Shown here: positions 51,350 to 60,653 of the stretch, piece by piece
How positions within the stretch are numbered: position 1 is the first letter of the stretch
How the letters are laid out: each line of letters begins with the position of its first letter
DNA from: Maritimibacter sp. DP1N21-5
GTDB lineage: Bacteria; Pseudomonadota; Alphaproteobacteria; Rhodobacterales; Rhodobacteraceae
Assembly: GCF_019218295.1 (NCBI RefSeq)
Contig: NZ_JAHUZF010000006.1
Location: 1,922,001-1,986,000, forward strand
Reading direction: 5' to 3'
DNA: 64,000 nucleotides
Notes under the pieces: model-generated
Database searches by the model: none
The model's input: the letters and a program-made list of their open reading frames with translations, nothing else
What the model was told of the DNA's origin: nothing
Position numbers and translations under genes: made by a program

Positions 51350-52393
51350 ATGCGTCCCGACCTTCGCACCCTGACCTTCAGCCTTGCGATCATGCTCATG
51401 CTGGGCTGGCTCCTGCGTGTCGGTCAGGTCGTGCTCCTGCCGGTGATTATCGCGATGATCTCGCTCTACGTTCTGGCCTCGGCGACCAATGCCATCGCGC
51501 GGATCCCGGTAGTGGGGCTTCTGCCGACCGCCGTCCGGCGCACCATCGTGCTCATCGCCTTCACCATCGGGGTGGTGGCGCTCTTCGTCTATGTGATCAA
51601 CACCTTCGCGACCGTGGTAAACGCACTCCCGAAATATGAGGAGAACCTCGACCGGCTGGTGCTGGAGACCGCGGCGCTTGTCGGGATCGAGGATCAGCCC
51701 TCGTGGTCGAGTTTCTACGACGCGACCATCGGGCGGTTCGAGATCCAGTCGATCGTCCCGGTGCTACTCACCTCCCTGCGCGGTTTCGGGGGCACACTTT
51801 TTCTTGTGGTGCTCTACGCGGCTTTCCTCATGGCCGAACGGCTCGACCTGACCGGCAAGCTTGCGCTCGCACTTGGCGATGCCGAGAAACAGACCCGGAC
51901 GGTCGCGCTGCTGGAGCGGATCAATACGCGTGTGGGCGAGTATCTCTCGGTCAAGACGCTGGTCAACGTGATCCTTGGCGCCCTCTCCTATGCGATCATG
52001 CTCGCACTCGGGATCGAGTTCGCGCTCTTCTGGGCCATTCTCATCGGGATGCTGAATTACATCCCCTACATCGGCTCGATGATCGGCGTGGTGTTTCCCG
52101 TCCTCCTGTCGCTCGCGCAGTTCGGGTCACTCTACATGGGGGCCGGGGTGCTGGTCGCGCTGACCATCGCGCAGCTTTTCGTCGCGGGGTTCCTGGAGCC
52201 ACGGATGATGAGTCGGGCGTTCAACCTGTCGCCCTTCGTCGTGCTGCTCGCCCTGGCCTTCTGGGGGGCCCTCTGGGGCGTCTCCGGCGCAGTCCTCGCC
52301 GTGCCGCTCACCGCGACGCTCGTTATTGTTCTGGCCGAGATCGAGGCGACGCGGCCCATCGCGATCATGCTGTCGGGGTCGGGAAAGGTCTGA
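51350..52393 (+). CDS. AI-2E family (PerM/TqsA-type) membrane transporter
   Basis: A 347-residue permease with about eight membrane helices. It has the family segments VLLPVIIAMISLYVL, RVGEYLSVKTLVNVILGALSYAIML and IGMLNYIPYIGSMIGVVFP, followed by EPRMMSRAFNLSPFVVLLALAFWGALWGVSGAVLAVPLT. Members export autoinducer-2, other small molecules or Na+/H+; the substrate cannot be read. I chose ATG 51350 because the hydrophobic domain begins directly after it. It sits alone between tRNA-Phe and the core genes on the other strand. Confidence 0.88.
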   Translation: MRPDLRTLTFSLAIMLMLGWLLRVGQVVLLPVIIAMISLYVLASATNAIARIPVVGLLPTAVRRTIVLIAFTIGVVALFVYVINTFATVVNALPKYEENLDRLVLETAALVGIEDQPSWSSFYDATIGRFEIQSIVPVLLTSLRGFGGTLFLVVLYAAFLMAERLDLTGKLALALGDAEKQTRTVALLERINTRVGEYLSVKTLVNVILGALSYAIMLALGIEFALFWAILIGMLNYIPYIGSMIGVVFPVLLSLAQFGSLYMGAGVLVALTIAQLFVAGFLEPRMMSRAFNLSPFVVLLALAFWGALWGVSGAVLAVPLTATLVIVLAEIEATRPIAIMLSGSGKV

Positions 52394-52397
52394 CGGC

Positions 52398-52592
52398 CTA
52401 GTGCAGGTCGCGGGCGCGGCGTTCAAGCTCCGCTTCCAGCTCGTCGATCGCCTGGTCGATGTCCTCGGGCGCCTCGCCCGGCACGCGGTAGGATCCGTTG
52501 AGCCATTTGCCAAGATCTACATCCGCGCATCGTTTGGAACAGAACGGGCGGTACTCAGGATTGGTCGGTTTCGAGCAGATCGGGCAGGCCAT
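52398..52592 (-). CDS. yacG: DNA gyrase inhibitor YacG, zinc-binding
   Basis: A 64-residue protein with the YacG zinc finger: C3 and C6 in MACPIC, C18 and C22 in FCSKRC, then the DLGKWLNGSYRVPGE motif and an acidic helical tail. YacG binds GyrB and blocks DNA binding by gyrase in E. coli. It is the last gene of the infA-maf-RNase-yacG run and follows the RNase gene by 19 bp. Confidence 0.92.
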   Translation of the reverse strand: MACPICSKPTNPEYRPFCSKRCADVDLGKWLNGSYRVPGEAPEDIDQAIDELEAELERRARDLH

Positions 52593-52611
52593 CGGAGTCA
52601 GATCGGGCAGG

Positions 52612-53640
52612 TCACAGTTTCACGGGCAGTCGGTCGCGTTTGCGTTGCAACTCAAAATGCCCAAGCGGGGTCCAGCCCGCAAGGACGGTCTCGACCGGAT
52701 CGCGGCGGAAAGCGGATTTCAGCGTCTGCTCGAAATTCCGGCGGTCCTTCTTGCCCATCGGGGCGAGGTCCAGCGTGATCTGGCCGCCAAGGCCACGGCA
52801 GCGCAACTGTCGCGGCAGATCCTTGGCCAGGGCGATGTTGGCCTTCAGACCGGCTGCCGGGGAATTGTCGCCGCCGGTGTTCACGTCGACGGCCACCAAG
52901 GCGCGCGTTTGTTCGATATATGCAAATCCATCGGACCCAAGTCCTGCTCTTGGGCTCGAAAATGCATGAATCATGTCATCGACATTGTGTCGCTCGAAGC
53001 TGCCTGCGCGGTCGTCGAGGATCTCGGGCCTCGGCCAGTCGCGCCAGGCGAGGTCATGGGCATCAGGACCGTCCACCAGAAGCTCGGCCTCCGCGCCCTC
53101 TCCGTCGCCCATCACCGCAAGGGCAAGATCGCGCATCGCGGCGATGTCGTCCGCCACTTCGTCATCCGATCCCACGGCAGCCTGCGAGCGCAGGATGAGC
53201 CCGTGCTCGGTGTCCCCCATGACCTCATGGGCGATTTCAAGAAGGCGCACCCGGACTTCTTCGTCCTTCACGGAGCGGGAAATGTTGATCCCCGGTGCCT
53301 CCGGCGTGACGATGGCGAAGCGGGACTTGAACAGCACCCGGTGGGTGACGCCCGGCGCCTTGCCCTCTTCCGACCAGCCAGTGGTCTGGACCAGAAGCGG
53401 CTGACCGGGGGCGAGACCCTTGGCCGCGCGCAGGAAACCCTTGTCCCCCTCGGGGAGGCGCAGGAACATGCCGCCCTGCCCTTTCATCGGCCTGTCACAG
53501 ATTGCGCGGAAAATCGCGCCCGGAACCGGCCCCGCATCGCCCGCCGGGTCGATCAGAAAATCATCGAGCTTGCCATCGACGATCAGCGCGGCGGCCTTGC
53601 GACCCGCGATTTCGTCCAGTGCAATCACGGAGCCCTTCAT
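52612..53640 (-). CDS. Ribonuclease E/G family protein, short form
   Basis: A 342-residue protein of the RNase E/G catalytic fold. The metal-binding aspartates are in [13 protein letters not shown] and [14 protein letters not shown], and [15 protein letters not shown] lies in the S1-like start. It lacks the zinc-link cysteines and the long scaffold of RNase E, so it is a compact RNase G-like enzyme, typical of the infA-maf neighbourhood in alphaproteobacteria. It should act in RNA processing. ATG 53640 overlaps the maf stop (ATGA) and has GGAGG seven bases upstream, better than the ATG two codons earlier. Confidence 0.85.
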   Translation of the reverse strand: MKGSVIALDEIAGRKAAALIVDGKLDDFLIDPAGDAGPVPGAIFRAICDRPMKGQGGMFLRLPEGDKGFLRAAKGLAPGQPLLVQTTGWSEEGKAPGVTHRVLFKSRFAIVTPEAPGINISRSVKDEEVRVRLLEIAHEVMGDTEHGLILRSQAAVGSDDEVADDIAAMRDLALAVMGDGEGAEAELLVDGPDAHDLAWRDWPRPEILDDRAGSFERHNVDDMIHAFSSPRAGLGSDGFAYIEQTRALVAVDVNTGGDNSPAAGLKANIALAKDLPRQLRCRGLGGQITLDLAPMGKKDRRNFEQTLKSAFRRDPVETVLAGWTPLGHFELQRKRDRLPVKL

Positions 53641-54227
53641 GCCCATCCCTCCAGAAGCGGGAAGCCGGCAGCTATGAGAAGCTGCGCCGTCTCAGCGACC
53701 GGCAGACCCATGACCGCGGTGTAGCTGCCCTGTATCCACGGGATGAAAGCGCCGGCGGGGCCCTGGATCCCGTAGGCGCCAGCCTTGCCGCGCCAGTCGC
53801 CCGTCGCGAGATAGGCGTTGACCTCGACGTCCGAGAGAACCTTCATCTTCACCGCCGTTTCGACCGTGCGGGTCCAGACGCGGTCGCCTGCCTTGACGGC
53901 CACACAGGTGATGACCCGGTGGCGGCGGCCAGACAAAAGATAAAGGAATTCAGCCGCTTCGCCAGCATCCGCCGGTTTGCCCATGATCCGGCGACCAAGT
54001 GCGACCGTCGTGTCGGCGCAAAGCGCGACCTCGCCATCGGCAAGCTCCATCGCGGCGATCTTGTCGGCGGTCACGCGTTCACAATACACACGCGGAAGCT
54101 CGCCCTTTCTGGGCGTTTCGTCCACGTCAGGTGGACGCACCTCGTCCGCCGTCAGGCCGAGCGTGCCGATGAGTTCAGCGCGCCGGGGCGAGCCGGAGCC
54201 GAGGATAAGTCTGGGCTGCCCGGTAAT
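53637..54227 (-). CDS. maf: Maf family nucleotide pyrophosphatase, probable ATT start
   Basis: The conserved N-terminus [14 protein letters not shown] lies upstream of the first possible GTG (54140) and is needed for activity. Between the in-frame stop (TGA at 54266-54264) and this motif there is no ATG, GTG, TTG or CTG. The best remaining start is ATT at 54227, four bases after the infA stop, giving 196 residues. Other motifs are [24 protein letters not shown] (catalytic Asp region) and [14 protein letters not shown]. Maf proteins hydrolyse non-canonical dNTPs such as dTTP/UTP analogues. The start is the only uncertain part. Confidence 0.8.
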   Translation of the reverse strand: MTGQPRLILGSGSPRRAELIGTLGLTADEVRPPDVDETPRKGELPRVYCERVTADKIAAMELADGEVALCADTTVALGRRIMGKPADAGEAAEFLYLLSGRRHRVITCVAVKAGDRVWTRTVETAVKMKVLSDVEVNAYLATGDWRGKAGAYGIQGPAGAFIPWIQGSYTAVMGLPVAETAQLLIAAGFPLLEGWA

Positions 54228-54231
54228 TGTC

Positions 54232-54450
54232 TTACCGGAAGCGATAGTTGATCCGACCTTTGGTCAGGTCGTAGGGGGTCATCTCGACCTGCACCTTGTC
54301 GCCTGCGAGGACACGGATGCGGTTCTTGCGCATCTTGCCTGCCGTGTGTGCGATGATCTCATGGCCATTTTCAAGCTCGACCCGAAACGTCGCATTCGGC
54401 AGGAGTTCCTTCACGACGCCGGGAAATTCGAGCATTTCTTCCTTGGCCAT
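54232..54450 (-). CDS. infA: Translation initiation factor IF-1
   Basis: A 72-residue OB-fold protein, exactly the canonical length: [20 protein letters not shown], then [23 protein letters not shown] and the terminal [16 protein letters not shown]. It binds the ribosomal A site of the 30S subunit during initiation. It leads the cluster infA-maf-RNase-yacG, and maf begins four bases after its stop. Confidence 0.97.
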   Translation of the reverse strand: MAKEEMLEFPGVVKELLPNATFRVELENGHEIIAHTAGKMRKNRIRVLAGDKVQVEMTPYDLTKGRINYRFR

Positions 54451-54529
54451 GTTCACTCCATAGTTGGTAACCCGCCATGACACGGGTGGCAGGTAAATGG
54501 GCCTAATCGGCCAGATTATCAAGCGGGAT

Positions 54530-55429
54530 TTAGCGCAATCGCGTGATTGAAATGGGCGATGCGCTGCCTTTGGCCGATGTGCCCTCTTGACGGAAGGCCT
54601 GTTCCTCCCAATCGCGCCGGGTGCGCACATTGCCGGATGCACGGACATGCGCGAGTGCCGCGAGGTCCACCTCGGCATAGGTCCAGCCGGGAACGCCCTC
54701 CTGCCCCAATGCCAGTACACCGTCGTCGGGCAGACCCAGATCGGGGGGACAGAAGACACCGGCCGCCCCCCGGTTCACGTCGACGACCTCGCACCAGTCG
54801 GCGATGCCCTGAGTGGGCGACTGCACGGTCACGACCTGACCTTCAAGGGCCCGCGCCTGCGCGCCGATGCGCACGCGGTGGTAGCCGGCAAGGGTTTCCG
54901 TGGCCGAGGGGACAAGCAGGACGTCCATCCCGGCTTCGACCATCGCCCGCGTCGGCAGGGGAAATTCGCAGTCGTAACAGATCTGCACGCCGACACGCCC
55001 GAGCGCGGTGTCGAAGAGCGTTGGCGCCCGTCCCGGCTCCATGTCCATCGGCATCCGTTCCCAAGGCGTCATGACCCGCTTGTCGACCGGCGCACGCCCG
55101 CCCTCGGGGCCGAGGAACATCGCACGGTTGAGGGCACGCGCACCTGCGAAAACCGGACCGGAAGCGGCAAGGATATGGAGACCGTGCCGCATGGCCAGCC
55201 GGGACTGGATATCCCACGCCCGTGGCAGGGCCGCAGATACGGCTTGCATCTGGTCCGCGAGTGTCGTCGCCCCGGACAGACTCGCAAGCTCCATCGCGCC
55301 GTATTCGGGAAAGACGAGGAGATCCGCGCTTCTCCCGGCGGCCTCTTCAATCCAGCGCGTGATCTTGGTCTCATAGGCGTCCCAGTCCGCCAAGCGGCTC
55401 AGCGGATAACAGGCGGCAGCGATCTTCAT
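54530..55429 (-). CDS. Carbon-nitrogen hydrolase (nitrilase superfamily)
   Basis: A 299-residue hydrolase with the Glu-Lys-Cys triad: E42 in [11 protein letters not shown]116 in [11 protein letters not shown] and C150 in [11 protein letters not shown]. These enzymes cleave amides or nitriles; the branch cannot be settled, though amidase-type activity is more likely than nitrilase. The C-terminus ([14 protein letters not shown]) is family-like. The gene is monocistronic-looking, with 79 bp to infA downstream and 159 bp of gene-free sequence upstream. Confidence 0.87.
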   Translation of the reverse strand: MKIAAACYPLSRLADWDAYETKITRWIEEAAGRSADLLVFPEYGAMELASLSGATTLADQMQAVSAALPRAWDIQSRLAMRHGLHILAASGPVFAGARALNRAMFLGPEGGRAPVDKRVMTPWERMPMDMEPGRAPTLFDTALGRVGVQICYDCEFPLPTRAMVEAGMDVLLVPSATETLAGYHRVRIGAQARALEGQVVTVQSPTQGIADWCEVVDVNRGAAGVFCPPDLGLPDDGVLALGQEGVPGWTYAEVDLAALAHVRASGNVRTRRDWEEQAFRQEGTSAKGSASPISITRLR

Positions 55430-55588
55430 AACGGCTTCCTCCGGAACTGAAGAGGTTTCGGGCTGTCCTCGTCATGGCCGACATCTTGCCCGGAGACCGC
55501 GGTCACCACACCCGCGAGCGGCGCATGGCCGCACCTTCGCCAGCGGGCAACGCGTGGGAGAGGGTCTGGGCGAGGCAATCAGAGAGGG

Positions 55589-56014
55589 TCACGAAACGAT
55601 ATTGAGCCAGTCGACGAAGGAAAAAATCATGCGGATGCGGGTGTATTTTCCGTTCCGCACCTCGCCGAAACAGGCGAAGGGCACGTCGGCCGTCTGGCCG
55701 CGCGCCTCGGGCATGCCGGGTTCGGTCGCCAGGTACTTCACCCGCATGGTGGCGTCAGTGGAGCTGCGGTTGCCATCGATGAAATGATGGTAGGAGATGA
55801 AACGCATCTCATAGAACTTGAGGTAATAGGAGATGATTTCGCGCGCGCCTGCGGTGCCGGTCAAGGTGTTGTTCGGACCGATTTCCAGGACGCACTGCGG
55901 GTCGACGTGAGCAAGCACATTGTCCCAGTCCTTCGCATTGAAGGCGGCGAAGACGACGTCGTTCATTTCGCGGATGTCGTCTTCCGTCATGTCCTGACTT
56001 CGCGTGTCTCTCAT
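55589..56014 (-). CDS. NTF2-like (SnoaL/ketosteroid isomerase fold) protein 1
   Basis: A 141-residue single-domain protein with the cone-shaped NTF2 fold: an N-terminal helix (DDIREMNDVVFAAFNAKDWDNVL), then the GTAGAREIISYYLKFYEM and VRNGKYTRIRMIFSFVDWLNIV segments. Relatives are small-molecule isomerases or binding proteins; no catalytic residues can be named. It is translationally coupled to a paralogue of the same fold by an ATGA overlap, suggesting a heterodimer or successive steps. Confidence 0.75.
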   Translation of the reverse strand: MRDTRSQDMTEDDIREMNDVVFAAFNAKDWDNVLAHVDPQCVLEIGPNNTLTGTAGAREIISYYLKFYEMRFISYHHFIDGNRSSTDATMRVKYLATEPGMPEARGQTADVPFACFGEVRNGKYTRIRMIFSFVDWLNIVS

Positions 56015-56472
56015 CTCGCACCCTCGTCCTGCTTCTGCATGAGTTGCTCGTGGAAAATCCGCATCCAGTCCGCGAGGGAATAGACGAAGCGGCTGCGCGC
56101 GATCTTGCCCTCGCGCAGGGTGACGAAGACCGCGACCGGCATGACGATTTTTTGCCCCGTGGCGGGCGGGAGGCCGGGTTTCGTCGTGTGATAGGTCAAC
56201 TCCAGCGTCGCCTCGACCGCGGCCATGTTGCCCTGTGGAATAATGTTCATCTGCGTGACGTGCATGCGGTAATTGGCGTAGTAATATTGCCAGAAAGCAC
56301 GGGCGTCGGCGCGGCCCCGCACGAAGGTGGCCTCGCTGAACTCCATGATCACGTCATCGACGGTGATCTCGGCCAGGGCCTCCCAATTGCCAGTGCAGAT
56401 CGCCTTCCAGGACCGGTCGACGACCGAACGTACCGCCGCCCTGTCCATGATGTCATTGCCTGTTCCTGCCAT
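56011..56472 (-). CDS. NTF2-like (SnoaL/ketosteroid isomerase fold) protein 2
   Basis: A 153-residue protein of the same fold as its downstream neighbour: a helix (AAVRSVVDRSWKAICTGNWEALAEI), then FVRGRADARAFWQYYYANYRM and VTLREGKIARSRFVYSLADWMRIF. The two proteins align end to end (both close with R-x-x-x-x-SxxDW), so they arose by duplication and have diverged strongly. I chose ATG 56472; a GTG two codons earlier is possible. No domain beyond the fold is present, and function is unknown. Confidence 0.75.
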   Translation of the reverse strand: MAGTGNDIMDRAAVRSVVDRSWKAICTGNWEALAEITVDDVIMEFSEATFVRGRADARAFWQYYYANYRMHVTQMNIIPQGNMAAVEATLELTYHTTKPGLPPATGQKIVMPVAVFVTLREGKIARSRFVYSLADWMRIFHEQLMQKQDEGAR

Positions 56473-56500
56473 GCGCACCGTTGTTCGACTGCTTTAGTAC

Positions 56501-56959
56501 CTAGGGCACGGACGGAGGTCCGAACCGCGAGATCATCCTGTCTCTGATCTGGTCCCGTGCCTGCCGGTAGGCTTCGAGCTTTTCCTCGCGCCGGGTGCCA
56601 AGCCCGGTGGGATCCATCACTGGCCAATATTCAACGTCAAGATGGTGGTAGCGTGTCAAGTCCAATACCTTGCGCTGGCTCGCCGGCGACAGGGCCACGA
56701 TCAGGTCGAATTGCGACAGGTCGTCGCCCCATTCCTGCATCTGGTCGAAGCTGCGCGCCCGGTGGTGCGACAGCGGAACGCCGATCTCGTCGCAGACCGC
56801 AACGGAGAAACCGTCAACTTCCATCTCGCTCTTGACCCCGGCGGACTGCACGTAGACCTCGGTCCCGTAGTACTTCTTCATCATCCCTTCGGCCATGGGC
56901 GAACGCACGGCATTGTGATCGCAACAGAAGAGAACCGATTGAGGAAGCGGAGCGGGCAA
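56501..56959 (-). CDS. Low-molecular-weight protein tyrosine phosphatase / arsenate reductase-like protein
   Basis: A 152-residue protein of the LMW-PTP fold with the P-loop CDHNAVRS (C13 to R19, a C-x5-R pattern) near the N-terminus, followed by PMAEGMMKKYYG. The aspartate expected for catalysis is in YWPVMDPTGLG. It could dephosphorylate tyrosine or reduce arsenate; the family does both, and context does not decide. The gene starts with TTG, three bases after the UPF0262 stop; no ATG is available before the P-loop. The order UPF0262-phosphatase is conserved in Rhodobacterales. Confidence 0.82.
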   Translation of the reverse strand: MPAPLPQSVLFCCDHNAVRSPMAEGMMKKYYGTEVYVQSAGVKSEMEVDGFSVAVCDEIGVPLSHHRARSFDQMQEWGDDLSQFDLIVALSPASQRKVLDLTRYHHLDVEYWPVMDPTGLGTRREEKLEAYRQARDQIRDRMISRFGPPSVP

Positions 56960-56962
56960 GCG

Positions 56963-57439
56963 TCAACCCCAGTGCAGAACGCAGATCAGGGTGAAGAGGC
57001 GACGGGCGGTGTCGATGTCGAGCGTCGCCTTGCCATCGAGCCGCTCCATGAGCACGCGCGCGCCTTCGTTGTGGATACCGCGCCGGGCCATGTCGATGGC
57101 CTCGATCTGGCCGGGGGGGAGTTTCTTCACCGCGTCGAAGTAGCTTTCGCAGATCTGGAAGTAGTCCTTCACGACCTGCCGAAACGGGCCGAGCGAGAGA
57201 TGGAACTCGCCCGCGGGTTCGCCGGCTTCGGTCTTGATGTCGAAGACGAGGCGCTTGTCACGGATCGACAGGCCCAGCGCATAGGGACCGTCGGGCGTCG
57301 GGCGGTCGTCCCGTCCGACCGGGGTGAAGTCGTTGTCTTCGAGCAGGTCGAAAACGGCGACCTTGCGTTCCTGTTCGATCTCGGGCGTCGGCGCGGCAAG
57401 ACCGGTGTCGTCGATATCGATTTTCGTGATGCGGTTCAT
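56963..57439 (-). CDS. UPF0262 family protein
   Basis: A 158-residue soluble protein. It begins MNRITKIDIDDTGLAAPTPE and contains VAVFDLLEDNDFTP, the strictly conserved IRDKRLVFDIKTE and SYFDAVKKLPPGQIEAIDMARRGIHNEGA, ending ARRLFTLICVLHWG. This is the UPF0262 signature, a family restricted to alphaproteobacteria and always near hisD. The function is unknown. It is 163 bp downstream of hisD, with a hairpin-rich element in between. Confidence 0.9.
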   Translation of the reverse strand: MNRITKIDIDDTGLAAPTPEIEQERKVAVFDLLEDNDFTPVGRDDRPTPDGPYALGLSIRDKRLVFDIKTEAGEPAGEFHLSLGPFRQVVKDYFQICESYFDAVKKLPPGQIEAIDMARRGIHNEGARVLMERLDGKATLDIDTARRLFTLICVLHWG

Positions 57440-57516
57440 GGTGCTGTCCCTTTGGAAGAGGGATAGCCGTTGTTCGGGGCCTCGGCAATGAGCCGGGCGG
57501 CATGCGGGTGAGGTTT

Positions 57517-57595
57517 CGGCTCTTGCTGGCGCAAGAGCCGATCCGCTGGAGGGGCTCTGCCCCTCCAGACCTCCCCGGGATATTTTTGGACCAGA
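57517..57595. repeat. Double hairpin with ATATTTTTGG tail downstream of hisD
   Basis: Two perfect stems lie in a row: CGGCTCTTGC/GCAAGAGCCG with loop TGGC (57517-57540) and CTGGAGGGG/CCCCTCCAG with loop CTCTG (57546-57568). They are followed by CCCCGGGATATTTTTGGACC and AGAGAAG. I recall this tail as a frequent intergenic sequence in Rhodobacteraceae, so this is probably a dispersed REP-like element. In the hisD direction it is the 3' untranslated end and could terminate transcription. Confidence 0.55.
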
Positions 57596-57602
57596 GAAGG
57601 AC

Positions 57603-58904
57603 CTAGTCGTTCAATGCATCGAGGCGGGCGCGGACCGAGAGACCGTGGGCCTCGAGGCTTTCGGACTGCGCAAGGCGTTCGGCCGCCGGGCCGATGGATT
57701 TGAGCGCTTCCGGCGTCATTCTCGACAGCGTCGTGCGCTTCATGAAGTCGAGCACGGAGAGACCTGACGAGAACCGGGCCGACCGGGCCGTGGGCAGCAC
57801 GTGGTTCGGGCCGCCAACGTAGTCGCCGATGGCTTCGGGGGTGTACTGGCCAAGGAAAATGGCGCCGGCATGGGTGATCTTGTCCGAGAGCGCATCGGGG
57901 TCGGCCACGCAGAGCTCGAGGTGTTCGGGGGCGATGCGGTCGGAGAGTGCCGCCGCCTCGTCCAGGTCGCGCACAGTAATGACCGCGCCGAAATCGCGCC
58001 AGCTTGCGCCTGCGATGGCGCGACGCTCGAGCGTTTCGAGGCGCTTGTCCACGGCCTGCGCCACCGCTTTTCCGAAGGCCGCATCATCCGTGATCAGGAT
58101 CGACTGCGCGCTTTCGTCGTGTTCGGCCTGGCTCATGAGGTCGAGCGCGAGGAAATCGGGGTCATTCTCCCGGTCCGCGATGACGAGAATCTCCGAAGGG
58201 CCCGCGATCATGTCGATGCCTACCTTGCCGAAGACGCGGCGTTTCGCGGCGGCGACGAAGGCATTGCCCGGGCCGGTGATCTTGTCCACCGGGGCGACGC
58301 TTTCGGTGCCATAGGCGAGCGCGGCAATCGCCTGGGCCCCGCCGATCCGGTAGACCTCGTCCACGCCTGCGACCTGGCAGGCGCACATGACGAGCGGGTT
58401 CATGACACCGTCCGGCGTGGGCACGGTCACGACGAGGCGGCCGACACCGGCGACCTTGGCCGGGATCGCGTTCATCAGGACCGAGGACGGGTAGGAGGCG
58501 AGCCCACCGGGGACGTAGAGCCCCGCAGCAGAGACCGCGCTCCAGCGCCATCCGAGTGTCGCGCCGGTGGCGTCGGTCCACATCTGGTCGTCGGGTATCT
58601 GACGTTCGTGGTAGGCGCGGATGCGGTCGGCGGCCAGTTCGAGCGCCGCGCGTTCCTCGGGCGTGACCTTGGCGCATTCGGCCGCGATCTCCTCGGCCGT
58701 CATGCGCATGGTGGCGGGGGTGAGGTCGAAGCGGTCGAAGCGTGCGGTCAGCTCCAGCACCGCCGCATCACCGCGGGCGCGCACGTCCGCGATGATCCCG
58801 GCCACGGCGTCGTCCACGTCGGGACTGTCTTCGCGCTTGGCGGACAGGAGCCGCTGGAACGCCGCTTCGAAACCGGCGTCTGTCGTATCGAGGAATACCG
58901 GCAT
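57603..58904 (-). CDS. hisD: Histidinol dehydrogenase
   Basis: The last enzyme of histidine synthesis, which oxidises L-histidinol to histidine with two NAD+ and zinc. At 433 residues it has the normal length. The signatures are PVDKITGPGNAFVAAAKR, GKVGIDMIAGPSEILVIAD, SQAEHDESAQSILITDD (zinc and catalytic residues), APEHLELCV and GAIFLGQYTPEAIGDYVGGPNHVLPT. It starts 4 bp after the DUF2948 stop. Location away from other his genes is common in alphaproteobacteria. Confidence 0.96.
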   Translation of the reverse strand: MPVFLDTTDAGFEAAFQRLLSAKREDSPDVDDAVAGIIADVRARGDAAVLELTARFDRFDLTPATMRMTAEEIAAECAKVTPEERAALELAADRIRAYHERQIPDDQMWTDATGATLGWRWSAVSAAGLYVPGGLASYPSSVLMNAIPAKVAGVGRLVVTVPTPDGVMNPLVMCACQVAGVDEVYRIGGAQAIAALAYGTESVAPVDKITGPGNAFVAAAKRRVFGKVGIDMIAGPSEILVIADRENDPDFLALDLMSQAEHDESAQSILITDDAAFGKAVAQAVDKRLETLERRAIAGASWRDFGAVITVRDLDEAAALSDRIAPEHLELCVADPDALSDKITHAGAIFLGQYTPEAIGDYVGGPNHVLPTARSARFSSGLSVLDFMKRTTLSRMTPEALKSIGPAAERLAQSESLEAHGLSVRARLDALND

Positions 58905-58908
58905 CGGA

Positions 58909-59385
58909 TCACTCCGGGTGATGGGGGGTCTTGCGGCTGGGCGCGAGGTAGGGGCGGGTCACGTCCTTCAGGGTGACGTTGATCGACTCACAATCAAGCG
59001 CGATCGCGCCATCGCCGGCGAACGTCAGGATCATGCGCCCGGCGCCATCCTCGCCCGCCTCCCAAGACAGAGACAAAAGCGACATTATCGTATCACGATC
59101 ACTCTGATCGACGCCTTGGGATTGCACTTTTCCGACATCATCGAAGAGCAGCACCGATTGCACGCGCTCCACCGGGCGCGACCGCGTCTTGGCGGTTTCG
59201 GCATCTTCCCAGCGGAACCGGTTGAGGAGCAGCGCGAACTGGCGAGCGGCGGGACGCCAGCTCATCTCGGTCGCAGGAAAGACCGCGTCCTGCGTCAGGG
59301 CGGCTACGACGCCGAGGTCTTCGGCATCCGCCGCGAGGAGCCTGAGGGGCTTGTCCCCGCCGTCTTCGAACCGTGCATCCGTCAT
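58909..59385 (-). CDS. DUF2948 family protein
   Basis: A 158-residue soluble protein. It begins [20 protein letters not shown], contains [22 protein letters not shown] and the conserved [17 protein letters not shown] stretch, and ends [22 protein letters not shown]. This is the DUF2948 pattern of alphaproteobacteria, found between murA and hisD. Its function is unknown. Its ATG overlaps the murA stop (ATGA) and it precedes hisD by 4 bp, so the three are one transcription unit. Confidence 0.9.
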   Translation of the reverse strand: MTDARFEDGGDKPLRLLAADAEDLGVVAALTQDAVFPATEMSWRPAARQFALLLNRFRWEDAETAKTRSRPVERVQSVLLFDDVGKVQSQGVDQSDRDTIMSLLSLSWEAGEDGAGRMILTFAGDGAIALDCESINVTLKDVTRPYLAPSRKTPHHPE

Positions 59386-60647
59386 GCCTTGACCCGCTCC
59401 ACCTTTGCGCCAACCCCGCGCAGCTTGCGCACCACATGCTCATATCCGCGGTCGAGATGATAGACCCGGCTGACCACGGTTTCGCCTTCGGCGGCGAGCC
59501 CCGCGAGGATCAGCGACACGCTTGCCCGCAGGTCGGTCGCCATCACCGGCGCGCCGCGCAACTTGTCGACGCCGGTCACCTTGGCCGCACCGCCATGCAC
59601 TTCGATCCTTGCGCCCATGCGGGTGAGTTCGGGCGCGTGCATGAAGCGGTTCTCGAAAATGGTCTCGTTGAGTTCCGAAACGCCGTCCGCGGTGCAGAGC
59701 ATCGCCATCATCTGGGCCTGCAGGTCGGTCGGAAAGCCCGGGAAGGGTTCGGTCGTCACGTCGACTGCGCGCACCCGGCCATTCTTGCGCGTGACCTTCA
59801 GGCCCCGAGCCGTTTCTTCGACCGCGATCCCGGCGGCGTCCAGTTTCTCGACGAAGGCACCGACAAGGTCGAGCCGCCCGCCCAGGCATTCCACCTCGCC
59901 CCCGGCAATCGCGGGCGCGAGCATATAGGTGCCAAGCTCGATCCGGTCAGCGACCACCTGATGGGTGGCGCCGTGGAGCCGGTCGACGCCCTGGATCTCG
60001 ATCCGGCTGGTCCCCTCGCCTTCGATCTGGGCACCCATGGCGCGCAGGCAATGGACGAGGTCCACGATCTCGGGCTCGCGCGCGGCGTTGGTGAGCACGG
60101 TCGTGCCCTTGGCCAGCGTCGCGGCCATGACGATGTTCTCGGTCGCGCCGACGGAGGCGAAGGTCAGGGGGATTTCCGCACCCCGGAGGCCGCCCGGCGC
60201 CTTGGCATGGAGGTAACCGTCGCGCAGGTCGATCTCGGCCCCGAGCTTCTCGAGCCCGAAAATGTGCAGGTCCATTGGGCGCGCACCGATGGCGCAGCCG
60301 CCCGGCAGGGACACCTCGGCGTGACCGTGCCGCGCGATGAGCGGACCCAGCACGAGGTTCGAGGCCCGCATCTTGCGCACGATGTCGTAATCCGCGCGGG
60401 TCGAGGTCAGGTCGTGGGAGGACATGGCAAGCACCTGTCCATCCTGCAAGGACGCGGCTTCTGCTCCGAGCGATTGCAGGAGTGTTGTCATCGTCTTGAT
60501 GTCCGACAGGCGTGGCGCGTTGGTGAGCGTCAGCGGCTCCTCCGACAGGAGCGTGGCAGGCATCAGCGCGAGGCAGGCGTTCTTGGCCCCCGCAATCGGG
60601 ATTTCGCCGCGAAGTTCGCCTCCGCCGGTGACGACGATACTGTCCAT
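59382..60647 (-). CDS. murA: UDP-N-acetylglucosamine 1-carboxyvinyltransferase
   Basis: The first committed enzyme of peptidoglycan synthesis, which adds enolpyruvate to UDP-GlcNAc. It has 421 residues, starting [20 protein letters not shown]. The cysteine targeted by fosfomycin is C118 in [16 protein letters not shown]. The PEP loop region [14 protein letters not shown] and the closing [17 protein letters not shown] are conserved. It is preceded by a 53-residue conserved small gene and followed by DUF2948 in the same operon. Confidence 0.96.
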   Translation of the reverse strand: MDSIVVTGGGELRGEIPIAGAKNACLALMPATLLSEEPLTLTNAPRLSDIKTMTTLLQSLGAEAASLQDGQVLAMSSHDLTSTRADYDIVRKMRASNLVLGPLIARHGHAEVSLPGGCAIGARPMDLHIFGLEKLGAEIDLRDGYLHAKAPGGLRGAEIPLTFASVGATENIVMAATLAKGTTVLTNAAREPEIVDLVHCLRAMGAQIEGEGTSRIEIQGVDRLHGATHQVVADRIELGTYMLAPAIAGGEVECLGGRLDLVGAFVEKLDAAGIAVEETARGLKVTRKNGRVRAVDVTTEPFPGFPTDLQAQMMAMLCTADGVSELNETIFENRFMHAPELTRMGARIEVHGGAAKVTGVDKLRGAPVMATDLRASVSLILAGLAAEGETVVSRVYHLDRGYEHVVRKLRGVGAKVERVKA

Positions 60648-60653
60648 CTCTGC

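Noticed and set aside
57061..57120. G7 run in the UPF0262 gene
   Set aside because: Runs of six or seven are common in GC-rich DNA and this gene is a conserved core gene, so no phase variation is proposed.
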